A program made the position numbers and the translations under genes. From contig JALECJ010000258.1 of NCBI GenBank assembly GCA_023515745.1, positions 2,579,164-2,643,163 on the forward strand: a stretch of 64,000 bases of DNA, read 5' to 3'. Source of the DNA: Amoeboaphelidium protococcarum. Taxonomy: Eukaryota; Aphelidiomycota; Aphelidea. The notes under the pieces were generated by a model. It worked only from the letters and a program-made list of their open reading frames with translations. It did no database searches and had not been told where the DNA came from. Below, in pieces: positions 1-10,548 of the stretch; position 1 is the stretch's first letter, and the number at the start of each line of letters is the position of its first letter.

Positions 1-730
1 CACTCGAAATTCCAGTGGCATCAATACCAGTCGGAATATTCAAAGTTGGTAGAATATTGGCTGCCAATACACCCAACTTCCTCTTCAAATACGGAATGCT
101 GAATGCTGGCCTGAATCCAGGTGCAGAGGAAATGACACCGGCTACGTGCTTCTGTGAATACTCAGCGTGCTCCAGAACGTAAGCCACTGCCAGCATACCA
201 CCCATAGAATGTCCCATAAGGAAATGAGGCATACCGTCCTCTCTGAAATTAACAATACCATCACCTCTGACGGCACGATCAATATCACCCATCCATTGCT
301 CCCACGTCCCAGCATCGCCTAGCACTGGACGGCTTCTAACTTGCGACAGATTATTTTTAGAAGATGAAGATTACTTAGGTCCTTTAGACTATAACGATTA
401 CTACTACTATTAATCTTGACTATTATTATTACTACTCTTGGTGCTGAATTCAGGAGTGGCCAAAGCAGTTCTACCGAATCCTCTCTAATCAAATGAAAAT
501 GTCTTGATTCCATTCTACTGAGCCAGAGCACTGAATACATGGTCATATCTCATACAATGCTCACCAATACCATGAATAAAAGTCAATGTAGCAACAGTTT
601 TCACACCCTCAGGTGGACACCACAGTTTGGTAAAGTACAAATTCTCAGGATTCTCAGACGAGGCATACCACTTTCCACCATGTGAATCCACTACTTCCGT
701 ATCACCAACTTCTACCCAAATATCAGGCAT
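1..730 (-). CDS. Monoglyceride-lipase-like alpha/beta hydrolase, 3' end outside window
   Basis: Serine hydrolase of the monoacylglycerol lipase / lysophospholipase family, which cleaves monoacylglycerols in lipid turnover. The start ATG is at 728-730 and about 243 codons lie in the window. Seen in order: the early HGIGEH oxyanion region (about residues 53-58), FDQRGFGRT, and the nucleophile elbow GHSMGG with Ser175. Between them is a Ser/Asn/Gln-rich insert (about residues 95-120) containing several TAA/TAG codons, in a place where the family is normally compact. The Asp and His of the triad would lie beyond position 1. Family assignment is firm; substrate is inferred from the family. Confidence 0.85.
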
Positions 731-1105
731 AATTATTTGATAATAGTCAAATTGTGATGATCAAAAATATAGCTCAGCTACGGAGTAAAGGGAAACTAAC
801 TCTACAGTACTTGGACAGTTGTTACAGCACAGTAGTGACAGCACTGTAGAAGGAGGAAGAAAAGAGTGAAAACTTCAAGTGAAACGCCAATTTCTATCGC
901 GGTGGCGATCGAACGAACGAGAGGCCTATAAAAGTCCCCATGGCTATAATAATAATAGTAAGGAGTTACGGGATACCGTTTGTGCATTCCAGTCAAATGT
1001 TGCTGGAACAGAGATATGATTTAATCTTCAGAGCGTCTGAAAAAGTCAATAGAAACACTAATGAAGACTCAAGACAAAGGATCAACCTATTACACAATTA
1101 TAAGA
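731..1105. other. Intergenic region
   Basis: Short region between the starts of the lipase gene and the 3' end of the coiled-coil gene. A 70-codon + strand ORF at 940-1152 has no recognisable features and overlaps the coiled-coil gene, so it was not called. No RNA gene or repeat was seen. Confidence 0.5.
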
Positions 1106-1921
1106 TCACTTTCTATACTTCTTATGTTTTTATGAAGACTGGACAGAACTAGATCTCTTGGACGACGGGATATCCGTTTGAGTAGGAGTTTAGCTGCGTA
1201 ATTCCATGCTAGCGATAGACCTAGTCACTTTGGTACTCTATTTGGCCTGCTTTGTCACGACCGCCTACAGAACGCGAGTGGCCACTTCCTTGCTGATAGG
1301 AGTCAGATTCTGTAAGATCTCAGTGGCAGCAGACTCCAGATCATTACTACCACCTTACGCAAGATACTTTAACAAAGGATGAGCCTTATCATTAAACACA
1401 CTCTCGTTTCCCTAGTGCTCATGACAATACAATGCCAACGCTACCGAATCACCTCCACATACTTAATCCAGAGCTTTTATAGCCTTGCTAACTCCTACTG
1501 GCGTCGTCTAATTCTTATCTCTAATTACTTCAACAAGACGCCGCAAATTATTGGTTGAAGTGAAATTGATTAACTTAGTCTCATATTGACCAACATTGCG
1601 CTCGACTTTAACAGGCTCTGTCCAGTATTTACCGACTTCGTTGCAGAATAAGGTGCCGAAAGTGCTCAGCAGATCTCTGATCTAAATTTTAGCTAACTCT
1701 GATTACAGTTAGCTTATCTAGGTCTTTTGATCTTCCAGCTTTTGATCATAAGAAATCTTTTACTCTTCTAGCTTTTAATCATAAGCAATCATCTAATCCT
1801 CTAGCTTCTAATCATAAGCAATCATCTAATCCTCTAGCTTCTAATCATAATCGCTTCTCAATTGGGCCAACTCATTTTAAAGCTACTCAACGCGCTATAT
1901 CACAGTATCTAAGTCAACCAT
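1106..1921 (-). CDS. Coiled-coil protein with 11-residue repeats (hypothetical)
   Basis: This reading frame of 271 codons is open only if TAA/TAG are Gln; it runs from ATG at 1919-1921 to TGA at 1106-1108. Residues about 1-70 form a coiled coil with four near-identical 11-residue units based on YDQKLEDQMIA, encoded by a tandem DNA repeat at about 1740-1850. The middle third looks alpha-helical (for example LLKYLAQGG and ATEILQNLTP) and could be an armadillo-like fold, which is only a guess. The C-terminus is Ser/Lys-rich and basic. I do not recognise a family and give no function. The complete frame, the repeat and the TGA stop support a real gene. Confidence 0.6.
1740..1850. repeat. Tandem 33-bp repeat encoding hendecads
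   Basis: About four consecutive 33-bp units, two of them almost identical, lie inside the coiled-coil gene. The unit length of 33 bp keeps the frame and gives an 11-residue coiled-coil period. Confidence 0.75.
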
Positions 1922-2785
1922 ATTTTGTCGATCTATTTTTCACTTTTTCTTTAGTTAACATAACAGCGCCCAGTTCGCGCCCTTAATTCAAGCGGGAATG
2001 CTAATAAACAGATTTTTGGCGCGAGGGGTTGGTAATAATAGTGTAATCTATATAACACACTCAATTCACTTTTATCCGAGAACACAGCAATATTTCATTC
2101 ATCGAGAGGAGCCTTTATATCACTGTCAATTGGCTATAACCAAGAGGAATATCCGGCAACGTCCCGGGCATGCCGACCAAGAAGTTCATTTTCTGTCGAC
2201 CCACGACGTAGAGCGGCTCAGCGACGCAACGCGACGGGGCGGCTCATAACTGAGTCTGTTATCCGTCTTCATAGTCAGGTGGTTTTCTCTTATTGCATCC
2301 TTCAACTTTGCGCATCTCAAAATCATGGCTGCTTATTTCGTACCTTCGCATCTTTATTCGAATAAGTATGGGTGGTCTAGCCGCAGGTGTAATCTTGATT
2401 TCTTGATGCAACTATGTGTTTCGACCCGCTTTCTTTTCATGTTTATCTTGTTTGTGACAGTTTGTTTCGTGATTTGAAATTTGCCATTGGAATGACTGGC
2501 TCTGTATCTTGAGTGTTTGAAGGTTATAGTTTTCAGGTTTTTGGTTATATTTTGGTTTCTAGTCTAGAGTTTCTCGTTCTTGTGGCAGCAAGGAGGTGGG
2601 TGTTATTGTTTTGCAACTAGTGCCGCTTTTACGCCTTGCGAGTGGCGAATTATAATCAAGCAGACAAAGTCAAACATTAGTTGAATTTACGCAAGCATAC
2701 AGTAAAACAGCAAATAAGCAAAGGCAGCAAATATAAACAAAATGGCTCAGTTTCATTGGTGACAGTGCAGAGTTCAACGAGAATA
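1922..2785. other. Intergenic region with one uncertain ORF
   Basis: An 864-bp gap between two - strand genes. With TAA/TAG as Gln, one + strand frame stays open from ATG 1998 to a TGA near 2478 (about 160 codons). Its composition is not protein-like and no motif is visible, so it is left uncalled. A 28-codon hydrophobic - strand ORF near 2730 is likewise unsupported. No RNA gene was recognised. Confidence 0.4.
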
Positions 2786-3214
2786 TCATCGAAAGCGACG
2801 CGAAATCGGAGCGACAACAGAACGTGTAAATGACGGTGTGAGCACCGCAGACAAGGCCAACCGAGCGGGCATCAGTAGTTTAACTACAGCGTATGATACA
2901 GCCATTCGTACAATGACAGGTGACACGTCTTTCTAAGTAGTATTGCCAGAGTCTTCAGTTGTACTCGATGCATACTTGTGATACACTCTTCTTGCCTTGT
3001 CCAGATATTCTTGCCGTATGTGCAGTGTTTCGATCGCCTGTTAATCAGACAAACCGTCACCAAAGCCATTCGCCCACAGACCATAATATATCACGGGCAG
3101 CGGAATCACCGCAGATAATTCGTGGAGTATTACAAATGATGTAAAGTATTACAAGGATGTCCTCCTGTCTAAAGACGCGAATCTAGCATTAAAATAAGAT
3201 CGAAGTTTATTCAT
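2786..3214 (-). CDS. Mrx11/FAM210-like (DUF1279) small membrane protein
   Basis: 142-residue protein, ATG 3212-3214 (an in-frame TGA lies just upstream), stop TGA 2786-2788. The N-terminus is basic and Ser/Arg-rich, like a mitochondrial presequence. A hydrophobic segment carrying the HELSAVIPLP motif follows at about residues 33-50. That motif is characteristic of fungal Mrx11-type proteins and the related FAM210/DUF1279 family of inner mitochondrial membrane proteins linked to mitochondrial translation. The C-terminal helix (VSYAVVKLLMPARLALSAVL, then TPSFTR) matches the DUF1279 end, where a helix with conserved Arg precedes a Thr-Pro. It is transcribed divergently from RNF121, 113 bp away. 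Family call moderately sure; location inferred. Confidence 0.65.
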
Positions 3215-3327
3215 GATTACTCAATCTCCATTCGAAGCGTTTTACTTCTTCACTCTCCACGGACTGAAAAAGAAAAGACCGTGTGGTATAAAGAATAGCA
3301 GTGAAATGAATCAGCTCAATAGTAGCC

Positions 3328-4573
3328 ATGAAAGGTAATTTGTTCTCATGTGACAATTCAATCCTAATAACTAATTCCGACTTTCTAACGAATATGTTTA
3401 GTATGTAGAAGTCCTTTGATGGATCATATCTAGAAGGAGCACGGAAACTAAACTACCGCCGATGCAATGGCCGAACACAATGCCATGTTCTTGGTCATGA
3501 TTTTGTGTGCATGCGCTATATAGGTTGTTGTCTTGTATTGGAAAAAGTACAATGCCAAGTCGTTTAAATTATTTGAGTTGCTGGCGTTATGGGTTATACC
3601 GATGGGGATCGCCTTGTAGGCTAATATGCTGGTCAGTGATCCTCATTCAAATTAGAAATCTCCCTCGTAATAAAAGCCTCCGTATAGATTCGAGGTGGTA
3701 TGGCTATTGTTTACTGCGGGTAATGCGTACATTTCTTGGATGGCTAGTAGAAGACCGCTGTCTCATACCACGCCTAGATTGGTTTATAGATGGTTCTAGC
3801 GTTGTTACCAGATCTGCTACCTAATCGGCATTATTGGATACGTGTTGTTTATTGCCGACTTTCTTGGTCTGTCTTCGCTGCCCTTTTTCGGCGGTGGTGC
3901 CGGTCTGGTTGCTAGTGGAAGGAGTAATACAACGATCACCAAACAGTCACTAGATAGTAATGTCAGTCCTTCTGATCCTCTTTACGATCTAGGAGTTGAC
4001 AATAGAAATCCCTGGTTCTTTGAGACGGCAGTGTTATTTCTATTCTACGCGCTATATTTTGGTATACTGGCTAGAGATCTGATTGACTTGCTGAGTTCCA
4101 CTATGGCATCTGGTGTGGGATATTTTGTAACTGAAGGCTTTCCCGCTAAGCATCTCAGATCTGGTGTATGCGCTCTATGTGGTGATGCTGTCAATGACTC
4201 AGACCCAGGACAATAGTCGCCTCAAACTACTCATCAGCATTCACCTTCTTCACATCAATCATTTGGATATGGCACTGATTTATCTCTTCTGATACCATCT
4301 GTGAGATTGTCATGTAGACACAGCTTTCATGAGCCATGTATTCGTGGATGGCTACTTATTGGCAAGAAGGATATGTGTCCGTATTGTAAAGAGAAGTGCG
4401 CATATAAAGATCTTGTTATCAATGAGAACGTCTATGGCAAGGGATCAAATGTTTGGGATGTTCAACAAGACGGTTATTTGTGGGTGCTGGATACTGTGCG
4501 CCTGTTCATTGTCTACATTCCACTACTAAGCTTATTGACTAAAATCATGTATAAGGTCCTAGGACTACATTAA
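3328..4573 (+). CDS. RNF121: RNF121/RNF175-type RING E3 ubiquitin ligase, one intron
   Basis: Multispanning Golgi/ER RING ligase that acts in membrane-protein quality control. Exon 1 is 3328-3334, intron 3335-3401 (67 nt, GTAATT...TTTAG with a TCTAAC branch-like site), exon 2 from 3402. The protein runs colinear with animal RNF121: several membrane helices, TTPRLVYRWF, then the RING (CALCGDAV ... SCRHSFHEPCIRGW ... CPYCKEKC) and the closing KVLGLH. Between the first and second RING cysteine pairs is a Gln/Ser/His-rich insert. Oddity: at the family's usual C-terminus the codon is TAA (4571-4573), not TGA. Read as Gln, the frame runs on to TGA at 5183-5185, antisense to the next gene. I end it at 4573 on homology. 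Confidence 0.88.
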
Positions 4574-4699
4574 ATGCATTAAACTTGTTCAGAAAACATT
4601 TTATTTCATGTTCATATTAAACTTGTTCTGAAAACATTGTTCATTCACTTTAATAGCCTTTGCAAACAATAATCCGCTTAATCAGGATAATATCTACCA

Positions 4700-6754
4700 T
4701 CAATACATCGGTGTAAAGAATTCAGGAAGTATTTGGAAATGGTTGAGCACATTGCGCGCGCCTTTGATCGCATTCCTGCCCAACCTGGTCGAACTCTTGT
4801 GAGGTCCATCAATGATCTTGAAGTCCTTCCTAATCCACGGTATATCTATTCTCTCAATACTTCCACCTTTTGGTGTAAACGAGGCTCCGAATTAAGCCAG
4901 GAGTTTCTTAAGATCCAGAAATTAAACATTGCTTCCACCTTCAATCTCGCCATACATAATCTGACAAAGTATCCTCATCTAGTTCTTTTTAATAGTAATT
5001 GGCGGGATATTTTTAGATTAAAGTTCATCACATCCGTTGAACTGATATCTTCCATACTGCTCCAGAGATCGACATATATCCTTCCGCGAAAGTATATCAT
5101 CAGAGTCAGTTGGTGTCTAAGTCATGGTTTTCAAAATGGAATCAGATTACTTCTCTAAACCAAATTCCGGCTTAAAATGATATGACTCGACTTCAAAATC
5201 TTCGTTCTTATTTCCGTAACCAGGATAATCACGAGCAATTGGTGCATCTTCATCGCGATTAATCTACGCATCTTCACTCGCAAGTGTCTACTACTAACCA
5301 TTGTCATCATTATTCTCATCCAGTAAGAAAGACTATTCTAAAGCCTCTGATAGCTTACCAATTTCCTGAGTTGATATAGAGTTAGCATCATCACCGGAAA
5401 GCTGTATATTTCTGTATTCACCTGGCTTCAGATTTATGAATTCGCCGATCATAATCTCTCGGTAGAATCGATACAAGTGAGTATAAATATCAGCAATCAA
5501 CTAGCGATAAGCTTTATATTGGTGAGTCAACCACTCTGCTTACTCCTGCCTTGTGAGTAGATAGTATTGATTTCTTTGAGCAAAGCATAGTTAGATGTAC
5601 TCTTCCTGCTGAGCCATAGCATTCCAAATCTTGAAAACACGATCGATAGCGAATAAGTCAGTAATGAAGTCAGCTTTCGCTTCAAATGGGTCGTATATCT
5701 CCTCATTACCCGGATTATTCAGCATAGATAATATATTGTTTTTTACTTGATTACGATGATCCATCCGACCACTTGCAAGATTATGTATAGGAAGACTTTT
5801 ATGCCATTCTGAGAGCATATGCAGAAACGCTTGATTACCAGCGACACTAGGAATGAGGATGCTGTATACTCCCATGTAAGTTATAACAACATCCATAATG
5901 AGAGATATAGCGCGCGTGAAATCTGGAAACTAAGATAGGTTGGAGCGAATGTCTGCAATTGCCATCTACGTCACGGAGTTGATAGAAGACGATCGTGTGA
6001 GGTCCAGTTAGGAGAAGATTTTCTCAACATCCTCCAGCTTCACTAACTCCAAGTTGGAAAGCTCCAAAGCCAATAGTTTTTCTTTCGGAATTTTCTATCT
6101 ATATTTATAGCCATGAACTTTAATCAATGTCTTTTTAAATCCCAACAATCTATCTCTAGCCATATTGATCTCCACAAATATCGTATTGGTCATTAGGAGG
6201 ATGAGCCGATGAAGATTCGCCACAATGTTGTATACGTGAAATTTTTAGACGCGTCTAGCTTCCAGAACAGCAAGATACTCTCTGAAAAAGCTCAGGTATA
6301 TGATCGACTCTGTCTTGACATACAAGTATTCACTGGTCTTAATAGTGGCATAATCTTACAACAATTTCCGGAGCACAGCGTTCGACTACTCCACGTCAGT
6401 CCCAACGTTGGAGCAATCCAAAAATTGATCAAACGCGTCGTGATGCAAATCAAGATCTTCAACCAAATCCTTCGAGGATTCCAATACCTGAGATACAAAG
6501 AGAGATGCCTCCTCTACCTTCTCTGAATATGTGTCCATGTCAATCTGCGATTCGTCAAAAGTCCTCAACAGCGCGTCATACATTGATTAGGGGCTTCCAT
6601 CATGAGCCACAATCGCAGTAAAGTCGTCATGCTCATTCTAAGAGTGAGCATTGTTGATTCGCGCTTTCTATCGAGGCTTCTTCTTCTAACCGCCGCCAGC
6701 AGCAACAGACATCAAGAGCCAGCTGATGAGAATGATAAATATTAATTATCTCAT
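4700..6754 (-). CDS. Secreted/ER protein with C-terminal HicA-like domain
   Basis: Long frame of 684 residues (ATG 6752-6754, TGA 4700-4702), invisible in the standard code. It begins with a signal peptide (MRQLIFIILISWLLMSVAAG) followed by a short basic stretch. Residues about 60-480 are helical and weakly hydrophobic in places (around 195-210 and 300-320), with no family I recognise. An acidic Gln/Asn-rich linker follows. The last 90 residues resemble the HicA-like domain found at the C-terminus of many fungal proteins and in bacterial HicA mRNA interferases: FLDLKKLLAQFG, a GGS turn, then DGPHKSS in place of the usual PH motif, and NAIKGARNVLNHFQI. The catalytic context is not conserved well enough to claim RNase activity. 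Overlaps antisense only with the putative RNF121 read-through. Confidence 0.6.
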
Positions 6755-7189
6755 GGTGCTTATACAAAATATTTGATATTGTTGCAAAAGTAAGCTAAAT
6801 ACGCGAACGACGGAATTGAAGTTAGGGGTCAATCAAAACTAAGCCTTCTTGCTTATGGACGATCATCGACAGTTGATCCTCATTAAATCTCTCTGTGTTA
6901 TTTTTATGGTCACAGTGCGTGTACATTCGTCAGCGGTGAAACGCCAGTCAGTCATTTAATTTAAGTGAAACAATCGGAGAAACATTCTGCAAACAAATAA
7001 CACTGAGCGTCTTCTTCACTCCACTATGTTCATAAAAAGGGACAACAATGAGGATGAAGATGCCTAGTAGTTATAAACTTGATTAATTTTTACAATTACG
7101 GAGTGGTAGGATAGAAGTATGGATGTAATTTGAATTAGTTGTCTGACTTGGTTAAAAAATAGCTTATGCTGCTGCGGGTTGCCCAGATT
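6755..7189. other. Intergenic region upstream of the secreted protein
   Basis: AT-rich promoter-side sequence of the - strand secreted-protein gene. It also borders the degraded helicase. No open frame of note, tRNA or repeat was seen. Confidence 0.4.
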
Positions 7190-8575
7190 GTTGATAATTG
7201 CTCTTGATGCATAGGAGGCAGGTTGAAACAAGAATGTCGTATCTGCTTCAAAGATAAAGATACCCAGAATAAGCTGGTATCAATTGGTAAACATGTGTTG
7301 CTGGTGTTCCCACAGGTCTAACGTCTATTAATGATGATGGTCATACTACTTATGAAACTATAGAACATTTCGATGAGTAAAAGATAAACAATTGCATGAG
7401 AAGAAGAATGGCATTCCACTGTGTAATCAAAATCTAATCTTGGACTTCCTGATGACGTGCGAGCTGTGAACGTTGTGTTGATCGTAGACAAAGTCAGTAT
7501 GCTGTAGGCTGAACTTATCATGGCTGTGGACAATAAGTTGAAAGGTTGTTTTGACCAGAGTGATTCGTTTTGTGATGTTGTGTTTTTTGGAGACTTCTTC
7601 TAATGCTCTCCACGCAGCGGAGAAGTAATTCTATAAGAAAGTTAAGAATTTACCATCCACGTCTCATCTGTATCTCAAAGAGCTAGAACTCGCTGAAGTG
7701 AAGTAAAAACGCCAATCCCGTGTGGCTAAGCTGCAGAATTAACTCCTGATCATGCTCCTGGAACTTGGATGGTTATGTATGATTCTTTGGGCAATTGGTT
7801 GTTGTAGAGATGAAGGAAAGTATCAGACATCGTAATGCTTCTGATATGATGTATGCTTTTTGAGGTTTTTGAGAAAGCATATGATTAATGATCGTTGTTT
7901 TGCTATGTTGCAGCAAATGCGGTCTGTTAACTACGACCAACGCTTTATGGTGCTTGCTCCCACAGTACAGTAGTGCGACGAAATAAATAATTTCAGATTG
8001 GCTGTTCTGCTGAACGACCCCAATAGATATGCTGTCAACATACCGGCGATTGATATTCAAGATTGGGAGTATCTGGAACGCGATGATGCACAAAGAGTCC
8101 GTGGTTGCACTTATGATCCGAAGGCCAATGTTGTATTGGTTGAAGGTATGAGGTTTGTGATTTTCGCGAACCATTTGGGGCATTGTCACACATAAAAAAT
8201 GGGATGTTTGGGTTCTTGCATCGAATATCGCGCAATGTAGCTAGTGTTTTCATTGAATTCGATGCATAGCTTGGATAAATTGTTGAAATTCCAAGGTTTA
8301 TTGGAACAGATGCACCAATTGGATTTACAAGAATTTAGTTTGCTATCAGTCCTGGTCATACGTCCGCATGTCATGAAGTGTAGTCGCAAACTGCTTGAAT
8401 TGAATATTCTCATGTCTTCACTGTTTTGGACATGGGTTGGCATATTCAGCGATTGCAAGAGTTCCCAGTCATTAGAATGGGCATTTGCTCGGATAGATTG
8501 ATGGTTAAAGTCTGTTGTGCAATGACGATCGCTTTTATTAATATTATGATGAAAAAGAAATAGAATTATGAATTA
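7190..8575 (+). pseudogene. Degenerate PIF1/Helitron-type DNA helicase
   Basis: No single frame is open, but successive frames on the + strand show helicase motifs in the right order. Near 7300 is CVAGVPTGLTSINDDGH, equivalent to the motif Ia region APTG.AA..I.G.T of PIF1 helicases. Near 7470-7600 is LIVDKVSMLQAEL ... VVFFGDFFQCSP, equivalent to Walker B (DEhSM, here Lys replaces the catalytic Glu) and motif III GDF.QLpP. Near 8135 is LVEGMRFVIFANHL, like the late G..VMl..N segment. Near 8500-8550 is CCAMTIAFINIM, like the AMTINK motif. Frameshifts and TGA codons between blocks make it non-functional. It faces the Rep remnant tail to tail. Confidence 0.62.
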
Positions 8576-8589
8576 ATACTTGCTTTATA

Positions 8590-9950
8590 TTATGTTGATT
8601 TCAATCTCGAATTAGTATGTGATGTTTGCGTAAATGCGTACAACATCGTGATTTGTATGACTTTCCAGGTATGCCAACCTATTATTCGGATGCATATTTG
8701 AGAGATAGTCATTTCCAGGATATCCAGCTTACTAATAGATAGGAGAAATCATCCACAATAGTGCTTACTCGTAAAATTTTTCTCCTGCAGAGACTGAAAA
8801 ATAATACGAGCGTACTGCAACTGGTCTTCTTCTCTCCCGGTAAGTTGTATGTCCATCTTGATGTTCGGTAACTATTACGCGCCTATAGAATTCAGGGTAT
8901 GATAAGTGGTATGAACTGATCTTTGTCGAAAATACACAGCAAATGATTATCGTAACTATGTATCAACATTGTTAGCGACTACAAAGGCTGGATTTTCAGC
9001 AGAAGAATCAGACTTGGAACAATATTTAGTAACGTATTGCCCAATTTTCCCACTTGGCACATATTACGCGTTCATTTACCCATCATCCCAACACGAAATC
9101 ATTTCATCAATGCAATTGACCAGACGAACATCGAACGCGCATCTCATCTTGTACTTGACGTGATCCCCAATTAGTTCGGTTTCTTACTGCTAGTGTCGAG
9201 GTATATTAAAACGACATCTTCCATCGACCAGACAGTAATCACCGCATGTGTGGATTTGATATTTATACAGTTAATCAAATACCACTCTAGACGCGTCATG
9301 TGCAGAACGCCTAATGATATTTTTGTCAATCATTCTTTTAATAGAGTCACCGATTTTCATGATTAAATGCACATGCAAGAAGCCATTTTTTACCAGTTTC
9401 CACGACTTAGTAAGACCAATCTATACCATTAACTTTTCTGGCGAATACTTTTAAATAAACTCGTCATAAAAGATTTAGAATCTACGTTTAAAGTATCTGG
9501 CGTATAGAATGGCCTCATTGTTTGGATATCAATTTCTTCCCTTAACACGACGGATAAACTCAGTCAAGGAAGGCCATCCAAACATATTTGAGGAGAAGGT
9601 GAGGAATAAGGTAGGTTCACCGAAATCTTTTGCAACAGCTAACAAGTCGAGGTACTTGCTGACTTTGAACGATGCACTTAGTCGGAAAGTGGATGGCACT
9701 GGACATGTGGTTAATTGATTATACGATAATCGTTAACCGACATTCATTAAAACGTCCTAATTCTGCAATGGGCGATTATGCTCATCTGGGTTTCTAGTGC
9801 GATAGCGAAATTGCCTATATGCGCGAGTAGTATCAGCAGATGGTCATTGTCGCCACTTTGACGCTTAGAGAGGTAGTGAGCGTACATCCTGGTCAAGCGA
9901 TGCGGATATTGACAGTTCGTTAGCGGACATGTTTCCAGATGATTGCTCAC
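8590..9950 (-). pseudogene. Degenerate Helitron-type rolling-circle Rep
   Basis: Read on the - strand with TAA/TAG as Gln, this stretch gives Helitron Rep segments in order. About 9640-9550: DFGEPTLFLTFSSNMFGWP, matching the G.P.lFlTfT.NP.W motif. A TGA stop near 9525 then interrupts the frame, which continues in phase. About 9370: a HUH motif within NGFLHVHLIMKIGD. About 9260-9200: HTCGDYCLVDGRCRFNIP, the Cys-rich element before ET. About 9040: QYVTKYCSK. About 8830: RERRRPVAVRSYYFS. A TGA and at least one frame change show decay. Upstream sequence to about 9950 may belong to the same element. No insertion ends were identified. Confidence 0.62.
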
Positions 9951-10548
9951 ACTTGTAATTCCAGTTCAATAAACCATAAATTTCAGATATTGTATTATCT
10001 CGGTGCGGACGTCATTAGTCAAGCAATGTAGCGGGTGTAACCATCACAGAATGGTTAATTAGTTACTAGTATCAGACACTAGAGCTTTATAATTGTAACG
10101 ATTGAGGATTCGGTCAGCATTTAATTAAATTCATTCCATGGATATTAGCTATTTTCAACTGCAAGTGATTTTCTAGTTATCCAACATTTGACTTGACCAG
10201 AGAATACTTGATCATTAAGCAGTGAACAATTTCAACTTATATCTCTGGTAATAGACATTGTTATTACAATAAAAATAATTAGGAGGTAAAAGAGTGCAAA
10301 CAACTGAGTTTGTTTGTTGTTGAAACAAACGCCGCAGAAAGTTGTGGCGTCATCTCAATTGAGCGTAACTAAGACGCTCATTCGGGTTGGCTGCAAGATC
10401 CCATAGAGTTTTACAAATCCCCAAGACAAAGTCATCACATTGAGCACCTAAATCATAACAGAGCCGAGCAAATCGTTTGCCTATTAAAATAATAGTATAG
10501 ATAGAAAGAAAGATCCTATAGACGTTAATAAACAGATTAATACAATCA
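9951..10548. other. Intergenic region
   Basis: About 600 bp between the Rep remnant and the 3' end of the CEP120-like gene. It contains AT-rich sequence and a short imperfect GTTTGTTTGTTGTTG run near 10310. A 74-codon - strand ORF at 10350-10574 is a shadow. Possible 5' remains of the rolling-circle element could not be recognised. Confidence 0.35.

Noticed and set aside
1998..2478. 160-codon + strand frame open under the Gln code
   Set aside because: No motif, mixed composition and no conservation clue; an open frame of this length can arise by chance when only TGA stops.
4733..5158. 141-codon + strand ORF following RNF121 in the same frame
   Set aside because: Antisense to the well-supported secreted-protein gene; RNF121 orthologues end before it. 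Kept only as a possible read-through.
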